This document shows, in pieces, positions 1 to 7,643 of a DNA stretch of 64,000 bases; positions within the stretch are counted from its first letter, which is position 1; every line of letters starts with the position of its first letter. Source of the DNA: Pseudomonas tritici (lineage in GTDB: Bacteria > Pseudomonadota > Gammaproteobacteria > Pseudomonadales > Pseudomonadaceae); the NCBI RefSeq assembly GCF_014268275.3, contig NZ_CP077084.1:2914001-2978000 (forward strand), in the 5' to 3' direction. The notes under the pieces are model-generated. The model was not told where the DNA came from. It made no database searches and saw nothing but the letters and a program-made list of their open reading frames with translations. The position numbers were made by a program, and so were the translations under genes.

Positions 1-492
1 GAGCTGGAAGGCAAGGCTAGCCTCAACGATAACCTGGACATCACCGCGGCCTACGCCTATCTGGACAACCGCATCAGCCAGTCCAACAACACCGTGCGCT
101 ATTCGCCCATCGGCGATATCGGCGTAGGCCCGAACCTCGCCGCCGAAGGCACCACCACCTACGCCGTACCGCGCCACACCGCGTCGGCATGGGCCGACTA
201 CACCTTCCACGATGGCCACCTCAAGGGCTTCGGTGCGGGGGCGGGCGCACGTTACATCGGCTCGTCCTGGGGCGATACCGCCAACACCCTGAAAGTGCCG
301 GGCTACACCTTGTTCGATGCGGCGGTGCACTACGACATCCCAAACATCACCAGTCTTAAGGACAACCTGCGCCTGGCGCTCAACGCGACCAACCTGGCGA
401 ATAAAGAGTACGTCGCTTCCTGCTACTCCTACTCGTGGTGCTGGTATGGCTCGCAGCGCACCGTGCAGGCGAGCGCCACTTACCAATGGTGA
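1..492 (+). CDS. TonB-dependent siderophore receptor, C-terminal part (5' end outside window)
   Basis: The reading frame is open from base 1 and gives 163 residues ending in ASATYQW, the aromatic-terminated last beta strand of an outer-membrane barrel. The alternating strands (DYTFHDG, GARYIGSSWGD, YTLFDAAVHYD, LALNATNLANKEYVA) and a paired-cysteine loop before the final strand resemble ferrichrome/ferrioxamine-type receptors of the FhuA/FoxA class. Such proteins import ferric siderophores with TonB-ExbBD. The plug domain, TonB box and any sigma-signalling extension lie outside the window, so the ligand cannot be named. Confidence 0.9.
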   Translation, partial: ELEGKASLNDNLDITAAYAYLDNRISQSNNTVRYSPIGDIGVGPNLAAEGTTTYAVPRHTASAWADYTFHDGHLKGFGAGAGARYIGSSWGDTANTLKVPGYTLFDAAVHYDIPNITSLKDNLRLALNATNLANKEYVASCYSYSWCWYGSQRTVQASATYQW

Positions 493-582
493 TGGCACTC
501 AGTAAGGCAATTTAATGGCCCCTTTGTAACAAAATCCTCGCCAGAATCGCTTTTATTTTCAGGTGGTTAGGTGGGGATGCAA

Positions 583-912
583 ATGCGCACTGTTGGAATC
601 ATGCTGATCGCCTGCTCCCTGGCCGGCGGCGCAGCTGCCGTGCAGGCACGGGAGCTGCGCGAGGGTGACAAGTACATGTGCAGTTGGGGTGCTGGCACCG
701 CCGCCAGGGCCCAGGAACTCAAATTGTCGGGGGTGTCGCTGTACGCCGCGCGGCAGAAAATCCAGACCATCAAGTTCAATAAATCCTGGATGCGCATGAT
801 GGCCATGGGCATCACGGAACAGACCTACGACAGCGGCTCACGGCTGAAACCCGAGGCAATTCGCCAGAGTTTCTATCAGGACTGCGTGCGCTACAAAGTT
901 GCGCGCAAATGA
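583..912 (+). CDS. Small exported protein of unknown function
   Basis: About 109 residues with a clear Sec signal peptide (MRTVGIMLIACSLAGGAAAVQA, cleavage probably after AVQA). The mature part has two cysteines (YMCSWG and YQDCVR) that could form a disulfide in the periplasm. I recognise no family. Three in-frame starts lie close together (GTG 571, ATG 577, ATG 583). I prefer 583 because a GTGGGG Shine-Dalgarno-like stretch sits 6 nt before it. It follows the receptor gene on the same strand, but about 90 bases separate them, so cotranscription is uncertain. Confidence 0.6.
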   Translation: MRTVGIMLIACSLAGGAAAVQARELREGDKYMCSWGAGTAARAQELKLSGVSLYAARQKIQTIKFNKSWMRMMAMGITEQTYDSGSRLKPEAIRQSFYQDCVRYKVARK

Positions 913-916
913 CCGC

Positions 917-1816
917 TTAGTGCGACAGCGGTGAGCTGGCATCTTCCTGGAAATACACCTTTGCCGTTTCAATAAACCGTCTATTGGCCTGTGACAGGTA
1001 TTCACTGGCGCGCCAGCACAGGTTGAAGTGCATGAATTGCGCGGGTTCGAAAGACACTCCCGCGAGCCCCGGCTCCTGCTCTTGCACTGAACGCAGCAGG
1101 GTCGATACGCCCATGCCGCTGCGGGTAGCGGTAATCACCAGCGGGACAAAGTTGCTTTCCAGGGCGATGTTGAAACGCACGCGGGCGTTGCTGCAAAACG
1201 CATCCAGCAAATGGCGTTGCAGGAAGGTGTTGTCGAAGACCAGCATGGGTTCGTCTTGCAACCGCGCAGCCGGGATAGATGAAGCGGCCGCCAGCGGATG
1301 CTGCTCATGCATGCACAACACCATCTCGTCGCTGCCGAGCAGCACTGACTCCCATTCCGGGTCGACCCGCCGCGACTCCAGCAGCGCCACGTCAATATCC
1401 CGCGTGGCCAGGCGCTCGCTGATGTCATCGGCACTGCCTTCCACCACATGCATCGCAATGCCGGGGTAGCGCGCGCGAAATTGCATCAGCAGTTCGGGGA
1501 TGTGGCGGATGCCATACATCGGCGGCACACCGACGCGGATTTCACCGCTGTGCAGTTGCGTCAGGTCCTGCAGCTCACGGCGTGCACCGGCCAGCCCCTC
1601 CAGGCAGGCTTCGGCGCGCGTCAGGAACAACTGGCCTTCAGCGGTCACGCTGATTTGTCGCGTGGCGCGGTTAAACAGCGCCACGCCCAATTCTTCCTCG
1701 AGTCGGCCAACGGCCATGCTCAGTGCCGGTTGCGCCACATGCAGCGCCTGCGCCGCCTTTGTGAAGCTGCCTTGGCGGGCGATCTCTACGCAGTACTCCA
1801 GCGCTTTCAGGTTCAT
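917..1816 (-). CDS. LysR-family transcriptional regulator
   Basis: About 299 residues. The N-terminal winged helix-turn-helix is typical (LKALEYCVEIARQGSFTKAA, then QPALSMAVGRLEEELG), followed by a periplasmic-binding-protein-like effector domain beginning near residue 90. ATG 1816 places the helix-turn-helix at the usual distance from the N-terminus; ATG 1828 would add four residues (MRAR), and neither has a strong Shine-Dalgarno. The gene is divergent from the AbrB-family membrane protein at 1926, the usual arrangement for a LysR regulator and its target, so control of that gene is a reasonable inference. The effector is unknown. Confidence 0.85.
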   Translation of the reverse strand: MNLKALEYCVEIARQGSFTKAAQALHVAQPALSMAVGRLEEELGVALFNRATRQISVTAEGQLFLTRAEACLEGLAGARRELQDLTQLHSGEIRVGVPPMYGIRHIPELLMQFRARYPGIAMHVVEGSADDISERLATRDIDVALLESRRVDPEWESVLLGSDEMVLCMHEQHPLAAASSIPAARLQDEPMLVFDNTFLQRHLLDAFCSNARVRFNIALESNFVPLVITATRSGMGVSTLLRSVQEQEPGLAGVSFEPAQFMHFNLCWRASEYLSQANRRFIETAKVYFQEDASSPLSH

Positions 1817-1925
1817 ACGGGCTCGCATAACAAAGAGTGATGACTGGTTTCACAAATGGATATTTTCTGTGATGCGAACGAGTCTATAACCTGTCGGCAT
1901 TCTTCTCCATGCCGAGTGCTTCCTG

Positions 1926-2978
1926 ATGCCCAATCTTCGCCAATACTGGCTTGTAACCCTGATCGTCGGCGCTTTGGGCGGCAGCATTGCCAATTGGGCG
2001 GGGTGGCCGTTGCCTTGGGTGATTGGCGCGTTGGTCGCGGTGATGTTGACTCGCTGCGCCGGCAGCCTCGTACCGGAAATCCCCCATGGTCGCCAAGTCG
2101 GGCAGCTTATCGTGGCAGTTGCCATTGGCTGTCATTTCACATTGCCAGTGATGCAACAGGTGGCGGCCCATCTCGGGCTGATTCTCTTTGCGGTGTTACT
2201 GACGCTGGTGTTGGCGTTGTGTTCGGTGCTGGTCCTGCATCGCTGGGGCGTGCCCTTCGGCACCGCGTTCTTTGCCTTGATGCCAGCCAACTCCAGCGAG
2301 ATGGTGCACCTGGGCCGACAACGCCAGGCGGACACCAGTTTTATCGCCGCCGCCCACAGCATTCGCCTGCTGCTGATCCTGTTGACGGTGCCTGCGGTCG
2401 CAACCTTTGGCATGCCGCAGGTCGTGGCCCATGCCCCGTTGCCGGTGATCTGGCCGTGGCTGATTTTCATCCTGGCGATGGGCTGGCTCGCGGCGCTGGG
2501 TTTCAAACACTGCAAGCTGCCCAATCCCTGGACGTTCGGGCCGTTCCTGATCTGCGCGGTGGGGGTGGGCTGCAATAACTTGTCAATGAGCATGCCGGGC
2601 TGGCTGAGTGGCTGCGGCCAGTTGTTGATCGGCTGTGCATTGGGCGTTGCGTTTGACCACAGCTTCTTGCGCCGCGCCCCAGGACTACTAAGCAAGGTGC
2701 TGCTGCTGTTGACGGGCTCGGTGATCACCACGGCGATAGCCGCATGGGCGCTCGGCGCCGGCTTGGGCATGCCATGGCTGTCGCTTGCCCTGGGCATGAT
2801 GCCTGGCAGTGCGCCGGAAATGAGCCTCACCGCCGAGGCCTTGGGCCTGGCGGTGACACTGGTGACAGCGATGCAGGTGATCCGCATGTTGGTGATCCAG
2901 GCGGCGTGCCTGCCGCTGTTTCGCCTGCTGGACCAGACCGCGCCGGTCCAAGCACCGGCCAGTGCAAACGCCGCGTAA
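1926..2978 (+). CDS. AbrB/COG3180-type membrane protein
   Basis: 350 residues, almost wholly hydrophobic, with about ten predicted membrane segments in two similar halves. The glycine-rich starts (VGALGGSIANWAGWPLPWVIGAL and the later PGWLSGCGQLLIGCALGVAF) and the MMPGSAPEMSLTAEALG stretch fit the family annotated as AbrB or 'ammonia monooxygenase regulator', a name that is probably historical. The true role is unknown; transport of a small molecule is likely from the topology. It sits divergent from a LysR gene 110 bases away. Confidence 0.75.
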   Translation: MPNLRQYWLVTLIVGALGGSIANWAGWPLPWVIGALVAVMLTRCAGSLVPEIPHGRQVGQLIVAVAIGCHFTLPVMQQVAAHLGLILFAVLLTLVLALCSVLVLHRWGVPFGTAFFALMPANSSEMVHLGRQRQADTSFIAAAHSIRLLLILLTVPAVATFGMPQVVAHAPLPVIWPWLIFILAMGWLAALGFKHCKLPNPWTFGPFLICAVGVGCNNLSMSMPGWLSGCGQLLIGCALGVAFDHSFLRRAPGLLSKVLLLLTGSVITTAIAAWALGAGLGMPWLSLALGMMPGSAPEMSLTAEALGLAVTLVTAMQVIRMLVIQAACLPLFRLLDQTAPVQAPASANAA

Positions 2979-3082
2979 GCCTGGCCAACTTCGTCCTCGC
3001 ACCTGTAGGGCGCTTTACAAATCCACGACATTCACTGTGTTTCTATTTGCATACAATTGCGTCCTCTATCAGGGAGGCCAGT

Positions 3083-3529
3083 ATGCAAACGCTAATCCGC
3101 ACGGCGACGCAGGACGATATCGACACGCTGTTCAGCATCCGCACGTCGGTGGTGCAGAACCATTTGAGTGTCGAACAGATGGCTGAGTTGGGCATCACGC
3201 CGCAGGTGCTGGCTTCGAGCATCGAAGCAGCGCCCTGCGTGTGGGTCGCTGAAGTGGATGGCCGCGCCGTTGCCTTTGCCATGGTCGACCTGGCCGAAGG
3301 CGAGGTATTTGCGCTGTTCGTACGGCCCACTCACGAAAACCTGGGCCTGGGCCGTCAACTGATGGCGGTCGCCGAAGCCGCGCTGTTTGAACACCATGAC
3401 CGACTGTATCTGATCACCGATGGCCGCGACGAAATACGCGCCAACGGTTTTTATCAGCGGCTGGGTTGGGTCGTGGTCGGCCAGGTCGACGGCGATGATG
3501 TGCGATACGAGAAGAGCAGGGCGCAGTAG
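3083..3529 (+). CDS. GNAT-family N-acetyltransferase
   Basis: 148 residues. The acetyl-CoA binding region is visible as VFALFVRPTHENLGLGRQLM (a variant of the R/Q-x-x-G-x-G/A loop), followed by the helix AEAALFEHHD and a late NGFYQRLGW strand-helix typical of GNAT enzymes. The start is fixed by AGGGAGG at 3071-3077, 6 nt upstream of the ATG. The substrate is unknown. The next small gene begins 4 nt after its stop, so the two are probably cotranscribed. Confidence 0.85.
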   Translation: MQTLIRTATQDDIDTLFSIRTSVVQNHLSVEQMAELGITPQVLASSIEAAPCVWVAEVDGRAVAFAMVDLAEGEVFALFVRPTHENLGLGRQLMAVAEAALFEHHDRLYLITDGRDEIRANGFYQRLGWVVVGQVDGDDVRYEKSRAQ

Positions 3530-3533
3530 TCTC

Positions 3534-3794
3534 ATGAACGCGCCCGAGCCTTCGTCTTCTAACAGCGTGCGCTACTTCGTGCTCGGAGTGCTCTGCGTTG
3601 CAGTAGTGCTGGGGATTTATTTTGTCCAGCTCAACGCCCAGGTTGACCGCGAGCGGGAAGCCGCCAACGAGCGCTTGGCACTCTGTCGGCAGGTGGAAAG
3701 TATCGCGCGTTCATTACTGCCTAATAGCCTTGATACACGCGAGACATGTGAGCCGTTGAACGGGCGTATGTCGAAAAGTGCGACGCTGCCTTAA
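3534..3794 (+). CDS. Small single-pass membrane protein
   Basis: 86 residues. A polar N-terminus is followed by one transmembrane helix (YFVLGVLCVAVVLGIYFVQL), then a charged, probably periplasmic stretch with an amphipathic segment (NAQVDREREAANERLALCRQ) and two cysteines. It starts 4 nt after the acetyltransferase stop, which supports translation by coupling. I recognise no family. Confidence 0.55.
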   Translation: MNAPEPSSSNSVRYFVLGVLCVAVVLGIYFVQLNAQVDREREAANERLALCRQVESIARSLLPNSLDTRETCEPLNGRMSKSATLP

Positions 3795-3936
3795 TTCAAT
3801 AACCCTTTTTTATAAGTGGAAATTTGGGTGGTACTTGCACCAAAAAGTGGCACTCATAGCGTCCGCCACCTTAAAAAATGTGTGGTTATTGAATGACTTA
3901 CAGCGCTTTTAATCCGACGAAAGGATTAAAATAATC

Positions 3937-3965
3937 TTGTTACAGCTTTTTACAGTCGTTACTAT
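3937..3965 (+). promoter_or_regulatory. Candidate sigma-70 promoter for an intergenic RNA
   Basis: TTGTTA (3937-3942) and TACTAT (3960-3965) are separated by exactly 17 bases; each matches four of six consensus positions. No ORF starts downstream before the terminator at 4002-4039. Confidence 0.35.
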
Positions 3966-3970
3966 AGCCG

Positions 3971-4039
3971 GGCGTTCACCTCCCACGGTTTATGCATTTT
4001 TAAATCCCAAGTTTCCATCAGCTACTTGGGATTTTTTTT
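3971..4039 (+). ncRNA. Candidate small regulatory RNA (about 70 nt)
   Basis: The stretch from about 7 nt after a plausible -10 to a strong Rho-independent terminator has no coding potential. It contains an unstructured C-rich motif (CACCTCCC), complementary to Shine-Dalgarno sequences, then an A/T-rich patch and a stem ending in eight T, the layout of Hfq-binding trans-acting sRNAs. I recognise no named Pseudomonas sRNA. The evidence is structural only. Confidence 0.35.
4002..4039 (+). terminator. Rho-independent terminator
   Basis: Arms AAATCCCAAGT (4002-4012) and ACTTGGGATTT (4024-4034) are perfectly complementary around an 11-nt loop and are followed by a T tract. It lies more than 200 bases after the nearest plus-strand stop, so it probably ends its own short transcript. 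Confidence 0.75.
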
Positions 4040-4060
4040 GCCTGCAATTTGACCTCAACG

Positions 4061-5005
4061 TCAAACTTCACCGGTGGCGAACTCTGCACGCATCCGCCCG
4101 TTGCGTTTGGCCTGGTACAGCAACTTATCGACCTTTTCGACAAACTCCAGCATCGGGCTATCGGGTTTTACGATGTGCGTGCCGACGCCCAGGCTCAAGG
4201 TCAACAGATTCGATACCGCCGAAAAACCATGTTCGATCTGCTGCTGGCGAATCAGGTGCAGGCAGCGTTGCGCCACTTGCCTGGCCGACGCTGCATCGGT
4301 TTCCGGCAGCAACCATACAAACTCTTCGCCGCCGATACGCGCAATGAAATCCCGTGGCCGGTTGGCCGCCTGTGACAGGGTGCGCGCGACTTGGCGCAGG
4401 CATTCGTCGCCCTTGATATGGCCATAGTGGTCGTTGTACTGCTTGAAAAAATCGATATCCAGGATGATCAGCGACAGTGGCAACTGGCTGCGCTGGGCGC
4501 TGGCCCATTCCCGTTCCAGCACCGTGTCGAACATGCGACGGTTAGCGATGCCGGTCAGTCCATCCTGATAGGAATATTCCTCAAGTTGTTTTTGCAGGCG
4601 CACCAAGTGTTCTTCGGTCTTCTTGCGCTCGCTGATATCGAACATAAAGCCGATCAGCGCGTCGACTTCGCCGTCCTTGCGCACCACGTGCACCACGTCG
4701 CGAATCCACACGTAGTCGCCATTCGCGGTCAGCGCCCGGTAATCCGCCTCGTGGTCGACGCCTGCGCGGGATTGCGACACGCAGAAATTCACCACGTATT
4801 CACGGTCGTCCGGGTGCATGCGTTCGACCCAATCGTCCACGCTGACCCAGCTTTGCGGGGTCCAGCCGAGCAGGGGCTCGATCTGCGGGCCGATATAACT
4901 GAAGGTCATGCTCTGCCAATCAATGCGCCAGGGGATGGCCTTGGTCGACTCCAATAACGTCTTGTACACATCGCTGTCGGGCTGGCTGGGAGGGTCGATA
5001 CTCAT
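4061..5005 (-). CDS. PAS-GGDEF diguanylate cyclase
   Basis: 314 residues, no membrane segment. A PAS/PAC sensor (about residues 15-130, ending in GFMFDISERKK) is linked by a short coiled-coil helix to a GGDEF domain (about 145-310). The active-site signature is GGEEF (225-229), which is catalytically competent, and the inhibitory I-site RPRD lies five residues before it, so product feedback is expected. The reaction is two GTP to cyclic di-GMP. With no EAL domain it should only synthesise. The PAS ligand is unknown. Confidence 0.92.
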   Translation of the reverse strand: MSIDPPSQPDSDVYKTLLESTKAIPWRIDWQSMTFSYIGPQIEPLLGWTPQSWVSVDDWVERMHPDDREYVVNFCVSQSRAGVDHEADYRALTANGDYVWIRDVVHVVRKDGEVDALIGFMFDISERKKTEEHLVRLQKQLEEYSYQDGLTGIANRRMFDTVLEREWASAQRSQLPLSLIILDIDFFKQYNDHYGHIKGDECLRQVARTLSQAANRPRDFIARIGGEEFVWLLPETDAASARQVAQRCLHLIRQQQIEHGFSAVSNLLTLSLGVGTHIVKPDSPMLEFVEKVDKLLYQAKRNGRMRAEFATGEV

Positions 5006-5142
5006 GGGGGCTTGGCTCAGAGTGATGGCGAAAGGCCAAGAGCCTCTTGTGATCGACGCGTGGAGTCAAGTGCCCTCCGAAACAGCAGACGAGAGGTTGC
5101 AGGCAGGGGTTTTTGACGTCAGCGAATCGACATCTTCGAACG

Positions 5143-5280
5143 GTGTCCGGCCGGGTCGACCTGCTGCTGACCGGCGTGTCCCCCGAGGGTTTGGACAGCA
5201 TCCGTTCCATCTCAAACCTGATTGTCGAGTTGCGCACCGAGATCAAGGCCGGGCGCCGTGGGTTTGCGGGAGTAGGCTAG
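5143..5280 (+). other. Possible small ORF or gene remnant
   Basis: Between the cyclase and the lipoprotein gene a plus-strand frame from GTG 5143 reads VSGRVDLLLTGVSPEGLDSI and ends RRGFAGVG (45 residues). The composition looks protein-like, but there is no ATG and no Shine-Dalgarno. Its stop forms a shared CTAG with the convergent lipoprotein stop. It may be a small protein or the tail of a decayed gene. Confidence 0.2.
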
Positions 5281-5417
5281 CCGTTGACGGTGTGGGTCGG
5301 TGTATCGAGCGCGCCGTAATAGCGCCAGCAACAATGGCGGTGTTCCGGCAGGATCACGCAGCCGCTGAGGCTGACGATCAGCAACGCGGCAACCAGCATG
5401 GAAAGTCGACGGTACAT
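5277..5417 (-). CDS. Small lipoprotein
   Basis: 46 residues. A type II signal peptide (MYRRLSMLVAALLIVSLSGC) ends in the lipobox LSGC, so Cys20 should be lipidated and the 26-residue mature tail tethered to a membrane. AGAGGA lies 6-7 nt before the ATG. The tail carries paired cysteines (HRHCCWRYYG). Small lipoproteins of this sort are common in Pseudomonas; no function is known. Confidence 0.65.
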   Translation of the reverse strand: MYRRLSMLVAALLIVSLSGCVILPEHRHCCWRYYGALDTPTHTVNG

Positions 5418-5630
5418 GGTGTGTCCTCTTGGGTTGATAGGCGTTAATCCTTCAACGCTGCCAGCGGCGTAAATCCGTCGCGAAGCTTTCAAACATTTCA
5501 TCAAGCGCCGCCATCCCCCGGGCAATACTGCCTGCGCAAATAACCTGCACATTCTGCGACGGATTTTTTTGCACCCACCGTTCAACCCATCAGCAACCCG
5601 CACTTTCGCGCGTTGAATGAAGGAGTTGCC

Positions 5631-5942
5631 ATGAGACCCCTGGCCAAATTGCGTTTTGCCTTGCTTGCTCCGCTGGCGCTCGCCGCGTTTGTCAGCACCC
5701 CCACGTTTGCCCAGACCGAAATCATCATCCGCCAGGCGCCGCCGCCGGAGCGCGTGGAAATGATCCCCGTGGAGCGCCCGGGTTACGTCTGGGACCGTGG
5801 ACACTGGCGCTGGGAGGGACGCGGCTACGCTTGGAAGCCCGGCCACTGGCAGCCTGTGATGCGCAATGCGCGCTGGGAACCTGGCCATTGGGAAGCCCAC
5901 GGCCCCAATTGGTACTGGCGTGAGGGGCATTGGATCCGCTGA
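5631..5942 (+). CDS. Exported YXWGXW-repeat protein
   Basis: 103 residues with a Sec signal peptide cut near TFAQ. The mature part has aromatic repeats (GYVWDRGHW, GYAWKPGHW, ARWEPGHW, WYWREGHW), the pattern of the YXWGXW/BcpO-type family found in the periplasm or cell envelope; function unknown. AAGGAG (5620-5625) lies 5 nt before the ATG. The gene runs directly into the ECF sigma gene and may be in its transcription unit. Confidence 0.8.
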   Translation: MRPLAKLRFALLAPLALAAFVSTPTFAQTEIIIRQAPPPERVEMIPVERPGYVWDRGHWRWEGRGYAWKPGHWQPVMRNARWEPGHWEAHGPNWYWREGHWIR

Positions 5943-5971
5943 ATCAGCCACCCGGACTGAGAGTTGCCCGA

Positions 5972-6550
5972 TTGAAAGACACTGATCCGGATGTTGAACT
6001 GCTGGCACGCATCGGCAACAACGAACCCGCGGCCGTCAACGAAATGGTGACGCGCAAACTGCCGCGTCTGCTGGCGCTTGCCAGCCGGATCCTGGGGGAT
6101 GCCGACGAAGCCAGGGACGTGGCCCAGGAAAGTTTCCTGCGCATCTGGCGCCAGGCGGCGAGTTGGCGCAGTGGCGAAGCGCGCTTCGACACCTGGTTGC
6201 ATCGGGTCGCGCTGAACCTGTGCCATGACCGCCTGCGCCGGCGCAAGGAGCGCCCTCTGAGCGACGAGGAAGCGCTGGCGCTGGCCGACAGCGCGCCGTC
6301 CCTGGATGAGCAGCTGGAAACCGCCGACCGCAGCGAACGCATGGCCGCCGCCCTGGCGGTATTGCCCGAGCGCCAGCGCGAAGCCATTGTGTTGCAGTAC
6401 TACCAGGAGCTGTCGAACATCGACGCCGCGGCCCTGATGAATATCAGCGTCGAGGCACTGGAGAACCTGCTGTCGCGGGCCCGACGTCAGTTGCGCAGCA
6501 GCCTTGCCGACACACCCGGGCTTGCCCGCCCAGGAAGGGGAAAGACATGA
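5972..6550 (+). CDS. ECF-type RNA polymerase sigma factor
   Basis: 192 residues. Region 2 (core binding and -10 recognition) is LASRILGDADEARDVAQESF and region 4 (-35 recognition) includes LPERQREAIVLQYYQELS and LENLLSRARRQLR, separated by an acidic linker with no region 3, as in ECF factors. No ATG is in frame at the 5' end. TTG 5972 gives KDTDPDVELLARIGNN, a normal N-terminus; TTG 5930 would overlap the upstream gene. Its stop overlaps the next start (ATGA). From memory it resembles the P. aeruginosa SbrI type, but this was not checked. Confidence 0.88.
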   Translation: MKDTDPDVELLARIGNNEPAAVNEMVTRKLPRLLALASRILGDADEARDVAQESFLRIWRQAASWRSGEARFDTWLHRVALNLCHDRLRRRKERPLSDEEALALADSAPSLDEQLETADRSERMAAALAVLPERQREAIVLQYYQELSNIDAAALMNISVEALENLLSRARRQLRSSLADTPGLARPGRGKT

Positions 6551-6978
6551 CACCCGAACGATTTGCGTATCTGGCCGACGCCTATGGGGCCGATTTAAAG
6601 CGCTGGCCTCTGGCGGAGCAAGGCGCAGCGCAGGCACTGCTTGAAAGTGCTCATCCCAGTGCCCGCGAGGCCTTGGAGGAGGCTGGTTGGCTCGACGTCC
6701 AGCTGAACAGCTATCTACTGGCGCTCACCGACCCGGCGCTGGCGAGGCAGATCCGCCAGTCTGCGCCGCGCCGCAGGTCGTTCTGGTCGCGCTACGCCAA
6801 CTGGTTATCGCCGGCGGGCTTGGTGGGCGTGGGCATTGCCGGCATCGTTACCGGAATGCTGGTAGCGTCGATGAGCGTGCCGCTGCCCATGTTGTCATCC
6901 GAAGTGTTGCCCAGTGTCTTCGACCAGGGCGATGCGCAAGTGATCTTTACCGTCAACGCCGAGGACACCGAGCAATGA
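6547..6978 (+). CDS. Probable anti-sigma factor, single-pass membrane protein
   Basis: 143 residues. A cytoplasmic N-terminal part begins FAYLADAYGADLKRWPLAEQ, a short repeated pattern seen in proteins paired with ECF sigma factors. One transmembrane helix (LVGVGIAGIVTGMLVASMSV, about residues 96-115) leads to a short periplasmic tail. Four-base ATGA overlaps on both sides show tight coupling to the sigma factor and to the metal-sensor-like protein. There is no obvious zinc-binding HxxxCxxC motif, so the anti-sigma call rests on context and topology. Confidence 0.65.
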   Translation: MTPERFAYLADAYGADLKRWPLAEQGAAQALLESAHPSAREALEEAGWLDVQLNSYLLALTDPALARQIRQSAPRRRSFWSRYANWLSPAGLVGVGIAGIVTGMLVASMSVPLPMLSSEVLPSVFDQGDAQVIFTVNAEDTEQ

Positions 6979-7442
6979 CCGCTAAATCCCTGAAACCGTG
7001 GTTGCTTGTCTCGGTATTGCTCAATGTATTTTTGATCGGCGGCGTAGGCGGAGGCCTCTACCATTGGAGGGTCAACGCCAAGCCCGCCGTAGCGATGGTC
7101 AACCAGCACGGCCTGCGCCAGGCCATGGTCAACTTGCCGCCGGAGCGGCGCAGGGAGTTGCGTCAGCTGTTGCGCCGTAACAGCGCTGACAGCCAGCCGC
7201 TGGTCATGGCTGGCCGTGAGGCGCGGCTTGGGGTGATCAAGCAGTTGGAAGCGCCGGCGTTGGACCGGGATGTGCTGGTGACTGAATTGGCCAAGGCGCG
7301 TGAGGCGGATATGGCGCTGCGGGCGTTGGTGGATACGACATTGGCGCAGTTTGCCAGTACGTTGCCTCGGGAAGAGCGGCAGACGTTGGTGGAGGCGTTG
7401 TATGTGCGCGGGCAGATGGCCGGGAAAAAGCCTCGGTCTTGA
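6975..7442 (+). CDS. Periplasmic heavy-metal-sensor-like protein (CnrX/Spy-CpxP type)
   Basis: 155 residues. An uncleaved N-terminal anchor (WLLVSVLLNVFLIGGVGGGL) is followed by an alpha-helical periplasmic domain with the LPPERRRELRQLLRR motif near residue 55 and a second helix LPREERQTLVEAL, the LTxxQ-like pattern of the Metal_resist (CnrX/ZraP/CpxP) superfamily. As third gene of the ECF operon it is a candidate co-sensor acting on the anti-sigma factor. No histidine/cysteine metal cluster is evident, so the stimulus may be envelope stress and not a metal. Confidence 0.65.
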   Translation: MTAKSLKPWLLVSVLLNVFLIGGVGGGLYHWRVNAKPAVAMVNQHGLRQAMVNLPPERRRELRQLLRRNSADSQPLVMAGREARLGVIKQLEAPALDRDVLVTELAKAREADMALRALVDTTLAQFASTLPREERQTLVEALYVRGQMAGKKPRS

Positions 7443-7643
7443 GCATTGGTCTTGGCGACACCAAGGATCAAAATGTGGGAGTTGTCGAGCGCCAGCGAGG
7501 CTACGATGGCATCGCCGCGCAGCAACTGCCAGACCACAACACCCGCATCGCAGAGCACGTTCAACTTGCTTCCTTTAGCAGTTCGCGGTTATTACCTGAG
7601 CCGCGTGGCAACCCTCTAAAACCTGATTCGCAAGGACCGCTCA
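7443..7643. other. Intergenic stretch with degraded REP-like sequence
   Basis: ATGTGGGAGTTGTCGAGCG near 7472 followed by GCGAGGCTACGATGGCATCG looks like a decayed REP unit. No gene was recognised here. Confidence 0.4.
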
